Counted from the stretch's first letter, positions 9,263-18,657 are shown. The stretch: DNA of 42,286 bases from Thermomicrobiales bacterium (GCA_019637585.1 JAHBVL010000007.1:1-42286); one strand, 5' to 3'. The notes: generated by a model from the sequence alone, not told the origin. A program made the numbers and translations.

Positions 9263-10312
9263 GTGACGCTCCGCTCGCTTCTCTTTTCGCAGACTCCCAC
9301 CGGCAGCCCGGTGGCCACACCGGCTGTCGTCCAGTTCGGCGCCAGTACCGCTACTCCGGTGGCGATCGGCGAACCGGTCACGGCTGGCCCTCTCGAGCTC
9401 ACGGTGCACGAAGCGGTTTCGGGAGGCGAAGGCACGGAAATGGTCATGGATGCGTGGGAATGGAACCCCGCCCCGCCCGACGGCTACGGCTACGTCGCCG
9501 CGCAGATCTCGATTACGAACAGCGGCGACAGAGCGATCATCGTCGACAACGACGATTTCGGATTCGTCACCTCATCCCGCCGGGTCTGGGCCCGGCAGGG
9601 ACTTGTGGCGCCTGAACCGGCGCTTCGCGCCACACTCGAACCGGGTGACAGCGCCGAAGGCTGGGTGGCCGGTCAGATCGAGGACGGTGACGATTCGATG
9701 CTGCTGGTGTTCTCCAACCGGGATCTGGGATCCTGGTCCGAGCGATTTGTGGCGCTGTCGCCTGGCGCTTCCCTTGCATCGAGAGCAGCCGATCCGGTAT
9801 CCGCCAATGCGGTGGGGCGCCAGGTCGATACACCTGCCAAACCCGGGGAATCAGTGGTGACGGCGGATTGGTCGCTGACGATCACCGACGTTCGTTTTGC
9901 CGAGGATGTCGTCGCGCTCTTTCCTGAGGAGGACTATCGAACCACGGCGCTGGCTTCCGCCGATCCGAGCGTGATTCCATTCTGGATTGCATTCCAGCTG
10001 GACATTCGCCACGCCGGCACAGTCTCCACGCCGCTGCACTGGCCGGTCGACGCGATCGGACTCGCTTACGCTGATGGATCTGCTGTCGAGGATGTGCGGA
10101 TACTCAGCGCGCCTTTGCCCGACTTGTCGGGATGGTATCTGCCGGGAGGGCGGGGCGAGGGATGGTATCTGATCGAGCTGCCCTACCAGAGCAGTGGCAA
10201 TGTGTTGCGATTTCAGCCTTTCCGGTCGGATGCCGACATCCGGTACCTGACCTGGAGTGACGACGTCTCCTCTGCCGCTCCCGAGCCCCTCCCTGATTCG
10301 TCTGGCGCGTAA
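9263..10312 (+). CDS. DUF4352-like beta-sandwich protein
   Basis: A 349-residue protein with two similar Ig-like beta modules (~33-150 and ~195-325). Each opens with a phrase of the type 'LELTVHEAV' or 'WSLTITDVRF' and has an 'AQISITNSGD'-type strand, as in DUF4352/telokin-like extracellular domains. The GTG start is the furthest possible, with an in-frame stop seven codons upstream. No signal peptide follows; the N-terminus (SQTPTGSPVATPAV) looks like the low-complexity stretch that normally follows one. Its stop overlaps the start of the next gene (TAATG), indicating translational coupling. Function unknown. Confidence 0.65.
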   Translation: MTLRSLLFSQTPTGSPVATPAVVQFGASTATPVAIGEPVTAGPLELTVHEAVSGGEGTEMVMDAWEWNPAPPDGYGYVAAQISITNSGDRAIIVDNDDFGFVTSSRRVWARQGLVAPEPALRATLEPGDSAEGWVAGQIEDGDDSMLLVFSNRDLGSWSERFVALSPGASLASRAADPVSANAVGRQVDTPAKPGESVVTADWSLTITDVRFAEDVVALFPEEDYRTTALASADPSVIPFWIAFQLDIRHAGTVSTPLHWPVDAIGLAYADGSAVEDVRILSAPLPDLSGWYLPGGRGEGWYLIELPYQSSGNVLRFQPFRSDADIRYLTWSDDVSSAAPEPLPDSSGA

Positions 10313-10575
10313 TGGACTGGCAGACCTTTTTTCTTCTGGTTGCCATTCTCACCTTTGCCGTGGCGTATTACGGGCTGGCTTATCTGGCGATTCGCGACCT
10401 GCTTCGCCGCCCAGCGGTACGCGGGCAGAACAAGGTCATCTGGGCTTTGGTGATCCTCTGCCTGCCGGTCCTGGGGGCGCTCTTCTATGGATATATGGGC
10501 GCGACGAGCTTTGTGCCCAGAACCCGATCCGCTCCGCCTGGCCGCCCCGAGAGCAAGGGCCGTCCGTCTGATTGA
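10312..10575 (+). CDS. Small PLDc_N-like two-helix membrane protein
   Basis: 87 residues with two transmembrane helices (FFLLVATLTF-like at 5-28 and VIWALVILCLPVLGALFYGYMG at ~42-64). The RRPAVRGQNKVIWALVILCLPVLGAL-type arrangement is characteristic of the phospholipase-D-nuclease N-terminal (PLDc_N) membrane domain found as a stand-alone small protein. The ATG overlaps the upstream stop codon by one base. Biochemical role unknown. Confidence 0.7.
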   Translation: MDWQTFFLLVAILTFAVAYYGLAYLAIRDLLRRPAVRGQNKVIWALVILCLPVLGALFYGYMGATSFVPRTRSAPPGRPESKGRPSD

Positions 10576-10602
10576 GGCAGGGGAAGAATCTGATTCCGGA
10601 CG

Positions 10603-10608
10603 TATACT
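10603..10608 (+). promoter_or_regulatory. -10 element TATACT just before the deacetylase start
   Basis: TATACT matches the -10 consensus at five of six positions and ends 7 nt before the GTG at 10616. That is the geometry of a leaderless mRNA. No -35 is visible at 16-18 bp. Confidence 0.35.
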
Positions 10609-10615
10609 GCCTCGC

Positions 10616-11593
10616 GTGAACGAACCGTCGCCTTCCACCACGATCACCCGCCAAACCGCGATTTTCCATTCGCCGCTGTTCGCCAGCCACGACGAGCCGC
10701 AGCACGTCGAGAATCAGCGCCGCCTCCAGGCCATCGAACGCCGTCTGCAGTCCAGCGACCTGCTCTCCGGGCGGGCGTTGCCCGATTTCGCCGAGGCGCC
10801 CCTGGCGCTGGTCGAGCTTGTGCACAACGCCTGGTATGTGGAGCGACTCGATCGCCTGGCGATGGGCGGCGGAGCGATGCTCGATTCGGACACCTATATC
10901 GGCGCCAATTCCTACGATGTGGCGCTGAGCGCGGCCGGGGCGGCGGTGGCGGCGGTCGACTGGGTGCTGGAAGGGCATTCACCGACGAGTTTCGCCCTGG
11001 TCCGTCCGCCGGGCCATCACGCCACACCCGAACGCGGCATGGGCTTCTGTTTGGTGAACAATGTCGCGGTGGCGGCCGTTCGGGCGCTCCAGGCCGGTCT
11101 GGAGCGGGTGGCGATCGTCGACTGGGATGTGCACCACGGCAATGGCACCCAGGATGCGTTCTACTCGTCTGACAAAGTGTTGTTCTGTTCCGTCCATCAG
11201 TACCCCTTCTATCCCGGTACCGGCGCCTACGATGAGCGAGGCGAGGGTCCGGGCGAGGGACTGACGGTCAATGTGCCGCTGCTGGCAGGTCAGACGGATG
11301 CCGAGTATCTGCATGTCTTCAACCATCTCTTTCTGCCAGCGCTCAGGGCATTTCGTCCCGAGCTGATCCTCATCTCCGCCGGGTACGATGCGCACGTCGC
11401 CGATCCGCTGGGAGGCATGAAGCTGACGGAAGCTGGTTTCTCAGCAATGACCGGCATGCTGCTCGATGTGGCGTCCCAGAGTGCGGATGGGCGTGTGGTG
11501 GCGGTGCTCGAAGGGGGGTACGATCCGCCCGCTCTGGCCCGAAGCGTCGAAGCAACATTGCGTACACTCGATGGTGAGCGAATCGGGGTATAG
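10616..11593 (+). CDS. Histone deacetylase family protein (zinc-dependent deacetylase)
   Basis: A 325-residue arginase/deacetylase-fold enzyme that removes acetyl groups, probably from small amines such as acetylpolyamines or from lysines. The active site is complete: tandem His134-His135 (PPGHHA), zinc ligands Asp171 and His173 (DWDVHHGNG), Asp258 (SAGYDAH), and the LEGGYD loop. The GTG at 10616 is preferred to the longer frame starting at 10487, which overlaps the upstream gene and adds a non-family extension. No good Shine-Dalgarno is present, but a TATACT lies 7 nt upstream. The natural substrate cannot be read from sequence. Confidence 0.9.
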   Translation: MNEPSPSTTITRQTAIFHSPLFASHDEPQHVENQRRLQAIERRLQSSDLLSGRALPDFAEAPLALVELVHNAWYVERLDRLAMGGGAMLDSDTYIGANSYDVALSAAGAAVAAVDWVLEGHSPTSFALVRPPGHHATPERGMGFCLVNNVAVAAVRALQAGLERVAIVDWDVHHGNGTQDAFYSSDKVLFCSVHQYPFYPGTGAYDERGEGPGEGLTVNVPLLAGQTDAEYLHVFNHLFLPALRAFRPELILISAGYDAHVADPLGGMKLTEAGFSAMTGMLLDVASQSADGRVVAVLEGGYDPPALARSVEATLRTLDGERIGV

Positions 11594-11651
11594 TTTTCTC
11601 TGGTTCCCCGCACCGCCTATCCCCCTCGTCCAAAATCTGAAGGACCGGCAC

Positions 11652-12803
11652 GTGTCAGTGAACAGGATGGATCCTCCCAGAACCCCACCTGGCGCCGCAG
11701 TACAGCGTCAGGAGGATGAACGTCAGCGGGAACTGGCCAGGCTGGGATCGCAGCAATCGCAAATCGATGAGTTGCGCCAGGCGCTTCGCGAACTGGCGAG
11801 CCGGCAGGTGCGCATCGAGGAGATCATCCGCCACTACGAAGGCGGCGTGGCTCAGAACAAGATGATGCTCGATCAGTTCCGAGCTGAGGCGCAGCAAACC
11901 GCCCAGGCGCGCGCGCTGGACGAAAACCGCACCCGGCAGACGATCAGCGACATGGACCAGCGGCTCGATGACGCGACCCGCCCGATTCGCTCGCTTCAAG
12001 CGCACGTCAACGAATTGCTGGAGAGCTCCCGTCGTCGCATCGACGATTCTGGCCAGAACCAGCGCCGGTTCGAAGAGCTTCGAGCCATGATCGACCACAT
12101 TCAGGCGGTCAACGATCGCAACAATGTGGCGGTTCATCAGGTTCGGGATACGGTCGAGGGGGTCAAGGGCGATCTGGAACAGGTGCGGCGCGATCAGATG
12201 CGCAATGAAGACGCGGTGAAGATCGTCGATCAGGAAACGAGACGGCGAATCGCGGAAGTGGCCGAATCGGCCGAGTCGGTCGACTCCCGCATGGACGAGC
12301 TCCGCGCCGATATCAGTCACTCCCTCGATCTGATCGACGAAACGCGACGTTCGCTCGTTCATATCGACCCCACATTCGATGAGCTCCGCAAAGCCGATGG
12401 CGATCTCAAACAGGAGATCGGCAAGGTCAACACGCAGGCTATGGAGCGCCACGATTCGCTCGTCGACCGAATCGACGAAACCCGGCAGTTCGCCGATGCC
12501 CAGATCGCCGAAGTCCGGCAAGCGCACGATGCGCGCGTCGACCGGTTCAACGAGCGGCTCGACGATGCGATCGATCAGTATCGCGAGCTTGGCGCCCGCA
12601 TCAGTGGGCTGGCCAACGCGCTGGAGCAACTGAAGCTGGCCGACGAAGGCATTCGCCGCGATCTCTGGCAGCTTCACGAGCAACGGGTGCGGTTGCGTCT
12701 CGAACAGGCGCAGGAAGAGCTCGATCGCTTTTCCGGGATGCGGCGGGGTGACGAGCCGGCCACGCCCGGTCCGGCGGCTCCCCCTCGTCCCGCCGACCGG
12801 TAG
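11652..12803 (+). CDS. Long coiled-coil protein
   Basis: 383 residues, almost entirely charged heptad sequence (e.g. RRIDDSGQNQRRFEELRAM, RMDELRADISHSLDLIDET), so a long, mostly continuous coiled coil is predicted. There is no signal peptide or membrane segment; the C-terminus is a short Pro/Ala tail. The GTG at 11652 has AAGGA 7 nt upstream. The next gene, encoding a membrane protein, begins six bases after the stop, so the two are probably cotranscribed and may act together at the membrane. It has no recognisable family motif; chromosome-segregation or scaffold roles are possible but unproven. Confidence 0.75.
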   Translation: MSVNRMDPPRTPPGAAVQRQEDERQRELARLGSQQSQIDELRQALRELASRQVRIEEIIRHYEGGVAQNKMMLDQFRAEAQQTAQARALDENRTRQTISDMDQRLDDATRPIRSLQAHVNELLESSRRRIDDSGQNQRRFEELRAMIDHIQAVNDRNNVAVHQVRDTVEGVKGDLEQVRRDQMRNEDAVKIVDQETRRRIAEVAESAESVDSRMDELRADISHSLDLIDETRRSLVHIDPTFDELRKADGDLKQEIGKVNTQAMERHDSLVDRIDETRQFADAQIAEVRQAHDARVDRFNERLDDAIDQYRELGARISGLANALEQLKLADEGIRRDLWQLHEQRVRLRLEQAQEELDRFSGMRRGDEPATPGPAAPPRPADR

Positions 12804-12809
12804 CAGGGT

Positions 12810-13286
12810 TTGCCTCGTCCTTCGCGCCGGCGCCGCCTGGGTCCAGGACAGCTGTCCCATCTGGCGAGCTATGCGCTCGTCCCGGTTGTGGCGCTCTCGG
12901 CCGGTGGCGCGTGGCTGCGGTTGACCGATGGCGATTGGCGCCGCCCCGGACTTGGCGTGCTGCTGACCATCCTGGCCAGCGCGCTCGGTGTTGTCGCGGC
13001 CGCCGTCAAAGCCCGCGCTTCGGCCATTCTGATGGTATTCTCGCCCCGTCCCGTGCGGGCAATTGCGATTGTCTCGCTCATCGCCGGGCTGTTGGCCATG
13101 TTGCTCGGATGCGTGATTGCATCTGGCGCGGCCCGCGACGATCGCCTTTGGCGGAACGTGATTGGCGAAGCCGCCATTGGCGGCGGCCTGAGTCTTGGCC
13201 TGGCGGGATTCTTCACCCTCTTCTGGGCGTTCGGACTGGATTATCTGGGCGAGCGGATCGAGGACCGAGCGGGAGAAGAGTGGTAG
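12810..13286 (+). CDS. Four-helix integral membrane protein
   Basis: 158 residues with four predicted transmembrane helices (~20-33, 46-65, 81-105, 120-145) and an Arg-rich N-terminus (PRPSRRRR). The start is a TTG six bases after the coiled-coil gene; the ribosome site is weak (AGCAGGG, very close), which suggests coupling to upstream translation. No known family recognised. Confidence 0.6.
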   Translation: MPRPSRRRRLGPGQLSHLASYALVPVVALSAGGAWLRLTDGDWRRPGLGVLLTILASALGVVAAAVKARASAILMVFSPRPVRAIAIVSLIAGLLAMLLGCVIASGAARDDRLWRNVIGEAAIGGGLSLGLAGFFTLFWAFGLDYLGERIEDRAGEEW

Positions 13287-13316
13287 GGCAGCCACCGCAT
13301 TCGCGATTCAGGTAGC

Positions 13317-15752
13317 ATGAGCGAAGCCACCGCAACTCCGCAGCAGATCGCGACGTCGGAACGTCGTCTGGCGTTGACGGCCAGGCAGCTGGAAGGGCTG
13401 TGCCTGGGCATCCTGGCCATGCTGAGCCTGATCACCCTGTTGCGTATTCTGGGAAACGGCACCCTGATCGGACAGGACTCCGCCACCCAGTTCTATCCCT
13501 GGTACTCCTATCTCGGCGAGCGCCTCCGCGACTTCGACATCCCCTCCTGGAATCCATCCCAGTTTTCCGGCGCTCCGTTTGCCGCCGATCCTCAATCGGG
13601 ATGGACCTATTTGCCGGCGATGGTCCTCTTCACCGCGCTGCCACTCTCATTGGCCATCGCGGCCTATCTCTCTTTTCATCTCCTCCTGGCCGGGTTCGGG
13701 GCGTACGCGCTGGCCCGGGTGCTCGGCATCGGACCGCTTGGCGCGCTGGCCAGCGGTATCGCCTATCAACTCTCGGGTCCGGTCTTCTCCCGGTCGATCT
13801 GCTGTCCGGCTCAGTTGCAGGTCATCTGCTGGGTACCGGTTGTCCTGATCGGCGTGGAAATGACGATGCGGCGCACTACGTGGGAATCGCGCATTCGGTG
13901 GATGGCGTTGTCCGCCTTTGCCATGAGTCAGATCGTGGCCTCCTGGGTCGGGCAAGGGAGCTATTACGCTGCGCTCCTGGCCGGAGCCTATACGGTCTAT
14001 CGCGGCGCCATCGATCCTCCCGATCGACTGAAAACCGGCCGACAGCGACTTGGCCTCGTGTTGTTCTGTGGGGTGGGTATTGCCCTGATGACCGCCGGCC
14101 TCTCGGCAGCGGGGATTATTCCGCGGCTGGAGTTCAACGCTCTCTCCAATGTCGCCGGAGGCGAGTATCACAATGCCCAGGTTACGGCGGCGGTCAGTGG
14201 CGGGTGGCAAGCCGGGGGGACGTTCTATCGAGATGTCACCACCGACCCCTATTACCCGGGGAGTGTGGTCATCGCCCTGGCGGTGATCGGATTGTTGCTG
14301 GCCCGCGGCAGATACTCGACCCCGTTTTTCACGTTTGTGGTGCTCATCGCGTTCGTGCTCTCTGCCTCGACGCAAACCCCGCTGCATTCATTCTTCTATA
14401 TCGTGCTTCCCAGGTTCGAGGCGTTTCACCGGCACTGGCCGGAGCGGATCGCCATGGCTGGCTTCATTGCTATTGCCATTCTGGCCGGAGCGGCGATCGA
14501 CGCGCTGCCCAGCCTTCTTGGCAAGCATCGGCGTGCGTTGCGCATCGCCGCGCTGCCGCTGGCAATCGCCGCCGTCTTTGCGATCTTTCTCCACCGGTCG
14601 GGGGATGCTCTTTCTCTGCCTGTCTACGCCGGCATCGGAGTGACAATCGCGGCGGTGCTGGTTGTCGGGTATGGCGCAAGTCAGCAGCGAGCATGGGCAA
14701 CATCCGCCCTGCTCGTTGCCGTGCTGGCAATCGAGCTGTCGATTGCCAATGGCGTGATGGCTCGCAATGGTCCCTATGGCGGTTACTTCGATGTCGACCT
14801 TGACCAGTATTTCGCTCCGTCGAACGCGGGGCAATTCCTCATCGGGCAGCAACGGGAGCAGGTGACCCGGTTTTTCGGGTTCGATCCCCGCTTGCAGCAA
14901 ATGTCGGCGGGTCTGCCGGTCTACTACCGCTACCAGTTCGGCAATGAGCGGACCCGCTCCATTGTGGTCAACAATCGAGCCACGCTGCACGGGCTCCACG
15001 ATCTTCAGGGGTACAACCCGGTCCAGCTCCAGGCGTACGTGGAGTACATGACCCTGCTGAATGGCCAGGAGCAGGACTACCACGATGAAAATGTCCTCCC
15101 CTCGGGACTCGATTCTCCGCTGCTCGACATTCTCAACGCGCGGTACTTCGTCATTCCCTCTGATCTGACCGCGGAGGGCGATCCTCTCCTCCAGGAACTG
15201 GCGCGAACGTACGTCACCGTTTTCGACGATGGATACACCCGTGTGCTGGCGAGGCCGACCGCATTGCCGCGCGCCTGGATCGTGCACAACGCCGTCCAGG
15301 CGGCGGGTCTCGACGGCGCGGTGCTGGTGAGTGACGGAACAATCGATCCGTCCCGGACTGCGGCGATCGATGGCCCTATCCCCTCGCTGCAGCCGGTTGG
15401 CAGCATGCCGGAGTCGGCGACGATCGTGTCGTATGAGCCGGAGCGGATCGTGATCAGAACCGATTCGCCGGCAGATGGCATCCTCCTGCTGAGTGAGGTC
15501 GACTATCCGGCGTGGCGGGCCACAATCGACGGCGTGGAGGTCGAGATACAGACGGCGTTCGGCCTCATCCGGGCCATTCCGTTGCCTGCCGGGACGCATA
15601 CGGTCGCGTTCGAATACGTCGCGACGGCGGAAGAGAACGGACTCATCGTGACCTCGACGACGGCAGCCGGGATCGTCGCTCTGCTTGGCATCCTGGCGTT
15701 CCGCCGCCGCCGCATGGGCCAGCTTTCCGGCGAAGCTGAGGAAAAGTTGTGA
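13317..15752 (+). CDS. YfhO-family multi-pass membrane protein
   Basis: 811 residues with an N-terminal cytoplasmic stretch, about a dozen transmembrane helices up to ~residue 480, and a ~300-residue extracytoplasmic domain before a last helix (LIVTSTTAAGIVALLGILAF) and an RRRR tail. GQDSATQFYPWYSYL and WNPSQFSGAPF match the conserved first-loop region of YfhO-like proteins. That family is GT-C-like and implicated in glycosylating teichoic acids or lipids. The donor and acceptor here are unknown. The ATG lies 30 bp after the preceding gene. Confidence 0.85.
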   Translation: MSEATATPQQIATSERRLALTARQLEGLCLGILAMLSLITLLRILGNGTLIGQDSATQFYPWYSYLGERLRDFDIPSWNPSQFSGAPFAADPQSGWTYLPAMVLFTALPLSLAIAAYLSFHLLLAGFGAYALARVLGIGPLGALASGIAYQLSGPVFSRSICCPAQLQVICWVPVVLIGVEMTMRRTTWESRIRWMALSAFAMSQIVASWVGQGSYYAALLAGAYTVYRGAIDPPDRLKTGRQRLGLVLFCGVGIALMTAGLSAAGIIPRLEFNALSNVAGGEYHNAQVTAAVSGGWQAGGTFYRDVTTDPYYPGSVVIALAVIGLLLARGRYSTPFFTFVVLIAFVLSASTQTPLHSFFYIVLPRFEAFHRHWPERIAMAGFIAIAILAGAAIDALPSLLGKHRRALRIAALPLAIAAVFAIFLHRSGDALSLPVYAGIGVTIAAVLVVGYGASQQRAWATSALLVAVLAIELSIANGVMARNGPYGGYFDVDLDQYFAPSNAGQFLIGQQREQVTRFFGFDPRLQQMSAGLPVYYRYQFGNERTRSIVVNNRATLHGLHDLQGYNPVQLQAYVEYMTLLNGQEQDYHDENVLPSGLDSPLLDILNARYFVIPSDLTAEGDPLLQELARTYVTVFDDGYTRVLARPTALPRAWIVHNAVQAAGLDGAVLVSDGTIDPSRTAAIDGPIPSLQPVGSMPESATIVSYEPERIVIRTDSPADGILLLSEVDYPAWRATIDGVEVEIQTAFGLIRAIPLPAGTHTVAFEYVATAEENGLIVTSTTAAGIVALLGILAFRRRRMGQLSGEAEEKL

Positions 15753-16065
15753 AGAAGTGGGTTGACACTCCTGTCACGGTTTGTTACGTTGGTCGCATCC
15801 TGCAAATACTTCGGCAACGAAGCCGATGAGCATGCGGGTTTTGACTTGCCCAGGTGGCGGTGACTCGGTTGGTCAAGCCCTGGCGCAATTTTGGAATCAT
15901 GCGATTGTCTGACCGTGGCTGGCAGACGATCAGAAGTACCGGTCCGGTGGCGGTGGCACGCTCCGGAAGAGGATGTACAGGAGGATCACAGGTCAACCAA
16001 TTTCCCGTCGCCTGCGGGACGGCTGAGGGGCTGCTCGGCTGATTTGTCACTACGGAGGGATTCTT
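15753..16065 (+). promoter_or_regulatory. Long hairpin-rich leader of the NlpC/P60 gene, with promoter
   Basis: TTGACA (15762-15767) and TACGTT (15785-15790), 17 bp apart, form a plausible promoter giving a ~270-nt leader. Hairpins seen: CTTCG-GCAA-CGAAG at 15809-15822 (GNRA loop) enclosed by CCTGC (15799) with GCGGG (15834); GATTGTCTG with CAGACGATC in the middle; and CCGTC with GACGG near 16010. No known riboswitch core (c-di-AMP, cobalamin, TPP, SAM) could be matched by eye. AGGG before the TTG start is the ribosome site. No gene is seen here. Confidence 0.5.
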
Positions 16066-18561
16066 TTGGCTGGCACAACATTCCGAGTTCGCAGAGAAGT
16101 GATCTTTGCGCTCATCGGCGTTCTTTGCGCCACACTCCTCTTACCACTTGCCACGTTGGCAGACACAAACCTGGTGGTTGGCGGCAAAGCCGTCATTGCC
16201 TATGCAAACGGCGACCAGGTCCGGCTGAGACAGGACATCGGATACGAAGCAACGCTCCTCGCCAATTACAGCGAAGGGACCGTTGTGGACGTCGAGGATG
16301 GCCCGTTCACCGATTCCGCGGGGAACTACTGGTATAAGGTCACCGTCGATACGCTGACCGGATACATCATTGCTGACTACCTCGCTCTCGAAAGCGGCGT
16401 TCCCCTCGAAACCATTGCCCAGACTGAAGAAGAGGCTCCCGCCGAAGCGGCCACTGAGTCAGCGTCGGCTGGCGCGGCCGGTGTCGTGATCGGGCTTGCC
16501 TATGTGGCCGGCACCAATGGTGACGGCGTTCGCTGCCGCACCGGTGCGGCGTCGACCAGCCCGGTGATCACGGTTGTGCCGGAAGGCTCGACGATCGAGC
16601 TGACGGGCGTTCCTGTCGACGGCTGGCAGCCGATCAACTGCGGTGGCGTCGGCGGATTCGTTTCCGAGCAGTTCGTGAGCTACAACCCACCGACTGTTCC
16701 CGAAGCGGCTCCGGCGGAGACCTCGGGCGATGAAGCCGCTACCGAAGAACCAGCATCCGACCAGCCTGCCGCCGATCAGTCGGCGACCGACGATTCGGCT
16801 CCTGCCGATGACGCCGCCGCTGCTCCTGAAGCAGAGAGCGAGACCTCCGCTCCCGTCGCCGGCACGATCACCGGCAAACTGATCGTCACAGGCACCAACG
16901 GCGATGGCGTCCGCTGCCGGGCGAAAGCCGGATATGACGGAAATGTCATCACCATTCTGCCGGAAGGCTCGACCGTCGACCTGAATGGCGGCATCCAGGG
17001 CGAATGGCAGCCTGTCTATTGCGGCGGAACCACGGGTTACGTGTTCGCGTCATTCCTCGCCGCCACCCCCGACAACGCGTCGGCAGGCGATGAGGGATCG
17101 AGCGATGTGATCGTTGCCGAGCTTGCCGTTGGCGGGCCGACCGCGACGGCAACCGTGTCTGGCACCAACGGCGACGGTCTCCGCTGCCGCAACGCCGCCA
17201 ACTACACCTCCGCCACCATCGCCGTGCTCGCCGAGGGCACCGCGGTCACCGTTCGCGGTGACGCGCAGGGTGACTTCCTGCCGGTGACCTGCAGCGGCCA
17301 GAATGGCTTCGCGGCCAAGGCGTATCTGTCGCTTTCAGCAGCGTCGAATGCCGGTACGCCGACAACTACCACCACGGTGGCGGCATCGTCGGGTTCCGCA
17401 GTCGTCAACAGCACCGGCGGACTCAATTGTCGGTCTGGCGCCAGCATGTCGGCTTCGGTTCTCACCGTTCTGGCGAACGGAGCCACGATTTCCCTGCGCA
17501 GCGGTTCCACAACTGGCTGGCAGGCGGTTCTCTGCAATGGTCAGAATGGATTCGTTGCTTCGCAGTATCTGACGGCGAGCAGCTCGTCCGGTTCCACCAC
17601 AGGGGGTGACAGCACTTCCGGCGCTTCCGGCAGCTTTGTTGTCGGCGCCTCGATGAAGATCTCCGGAACGGGCGGTGGCGGTCTGCGCCTCCGGTCGGCC
17701 GCGAACTACAACGGTTCGGTTCTCGCCGTCATCGGCGAGGGTGCGAGCGTCACGGTGCGGAGCGGCAGCACGGGTGAGTGGGTGGCAGTCAGCTACAACG
17801 GCACCAACGGATTCGTGCACAAGGACTATGTCTCCGCGACGACGGGCAGTACCGGCAGCACGGGCAGCGGCACCACGAATCCGGGATCGACCGGCTCGAC
17901 CACGACCGCTCTGTCCAACGGCGATCACGCTCGTGTGACGTCCAGCCTGAACCTCCGCTATTCCGCGAGCTACACCGCTGGTGTGGCGGCGGTGGCGCCG
18001 GCGGGCACCGTGGTCAAGGTCACCGGTTCAGCCTCCTCCGGGTTCTACCCGGTGAGCTGGGACGGGCTGAATGGCTTCATGCATGGCGACTATCTGACCA
18101 AGACCACCCAGGCGCTCTCTGAGCGTGGTGGATCGGCGGCGCAGCCCGACGGTTCGACCGGTACGGGCAATACCCAGACTGGTTCGGCGTCCGGCAACTC
18201 GATCGTCAGCTACGCGATGCGCTACATCGGCTACCCATATGTCTGGGCCGCCGCCGGGCCGTCCGCATTCGACTGCTCGGGATTCATCTACTGGGTTGTC
18301 ACGAACTCCACGGGCAAGAGCATTGGGCGTGTGCTGACGACGCAGATTTCCGCGGGTCGGGCCGTGAGCCAATCGGAGCTGCAGCCTGGCGATCTGGTCT
18401 TCTTCCAGAACACTTATCAGGCAGGTCTGTCGCATGGTGGCATCTACATCGGCAATGGACAATTCATCCATGCGTCGAACCCCTCGACGGGTGTCATGAT
18501 CAGCACCCTCAGTTCGAGTTACTACGCTTCCCGCTGGTATGGAGCGGTGAGGTTGAGCTAG
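16066..18561 (+). CDS. Secreted NlpC/P60 peptidoglycan hydrolase with seven SH3b domains
   Basis: An 831-residue cell-wall hydrolase, expected to cut stem peptides (gamma-D-Glu-diamino acid bond) outside the membrane. A Sec signal peptide (VIFALIGVLCATLLLPLATLA) is followed by seven SH3b repeats (~32-105, 150-215, 268-335, 358-425, 433-495, 512-580, 605-668), the 'NGDGVRCR' or 'GGLRLRS' strand recurring. An acidic Ala/Glu linker separates repeats 2 and 3, and Ser/Thr/Gly linkers the later ones. The C-terminal NlpC/P60 domain (~705-831) has Cys737 (FDCSGF) and His790 (SHGGIYIG). The TTG start has GGAGGG 7 nt upstream. It is transcribed alone between a long leader and a strong terminator. Confidence 0.93.
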   Translation: MAGTTFRVRREVIFALIGVLCATLLLPLATLADTNLVVGGKAVIAYANGDQVRLRQDIGYEATLLANYSEGTVVDVEDGPFTDSAGNYWYKVTVDTLTGYIIADYLALESGVPLETIAQTEEEAPAEAATESASAGAAGVVIGLAYVAGTNGDGVRCRTGAASTSPVITVVPEGSTIELTGVPVDGWQPINCGGVGGFVSEQFVSYNPPTVPEAAPAETSGDEAATEEPASDQPAADQSATDDSAPADDAAAAPEAESETSAPVAGTITGKLIVTGTNGDGVRCRAKAGYDGNVITILPEGSTVDLNGGIQGEWQPVYCGGTTGYVFASFLAATPDNASAGDEGSSDVIVAELAVGGPTATATVSGTNGDGLRCRNAANYTSATIAVLAEGTAVTVRGDAQGDFLPVTCSGQNGFAAKAYLSLSAASNAGTPTTTTTVAASSGSAVVNSTGGLNCRSGASMSASVLTVLANGATISLRSGSTTGWQAVLCNGQNGFVASQYLTASSSSGSTTGGDSTSGASGSFVVGASMKISGTGGGGLRLRSAANYNGSVLAVIGEGASVTVRSGSTGEWVAVSYNGTNGFVHKDYVSATTGSTGSTGSGTTNPGSTGSTTTALSNGDHARVTSSLNLRYSASYTAGVAAVAPAGTVVKVTGSASSGFYPVSWDGLNGFMHGDYLTKTTQALSERGGSAAQPDGSTGTGNTQTGSASGNSIVSYAMRYIGYPYVWAAAGPSAFDCSGFIYWVVTNSTGKSIGRVLTTQISAGRAVSQSELQPGDLVFFQNTYQAGLSHGGIYIGNGQFIHASNPSTGVMISTLSSSYYASRWYGAVRLS

Positions 18562-18610
18562 CCCCGATTCCAACGCAGGGGGAAGCGCTCTGCAGCAGCG
18601 CGAGGGAACC

Positions 18611-18648
18611 AGGCGGAGAGAGCAACTGCTCTCTCCGCCTGTTGTTTT
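18611..18648 (+). terminator. Strong intrinsic terminator
   Basis: Arms of 14 bp (18611-18624 and 18627-18640, AGGCGGAGAGAGCA and its complement) are perfectly paired around AC, then GTTGTTTT. The T tract follows only in the plus direction, so it ends the NlpC/P60 transcript; the convergent methyltransferase stop is 10 bp away. Confidence 0.9.
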
Positions 18649-18657
18649 GTGTCCGGG

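Noticed and set aside
11655-13295. 546-residue minus-strand ORF
   Set aside because: It lies opposite the coiled-coil and membrane genes and mirrors the codon pattern of GC-rich coding DNA; no motifs.
14388-15599. 403-residue minus-strand ORF
   Set aside because: Antisense to the YfhO-family gene, highly charged and without domain features.
15753-16065. c-di-AMP (ydaO) riboswitch before the NlpC/P60 gene
   Set aside because: The gene type fits, but the conserved core sequences could not be found; kept only as an unidentified structured leader.
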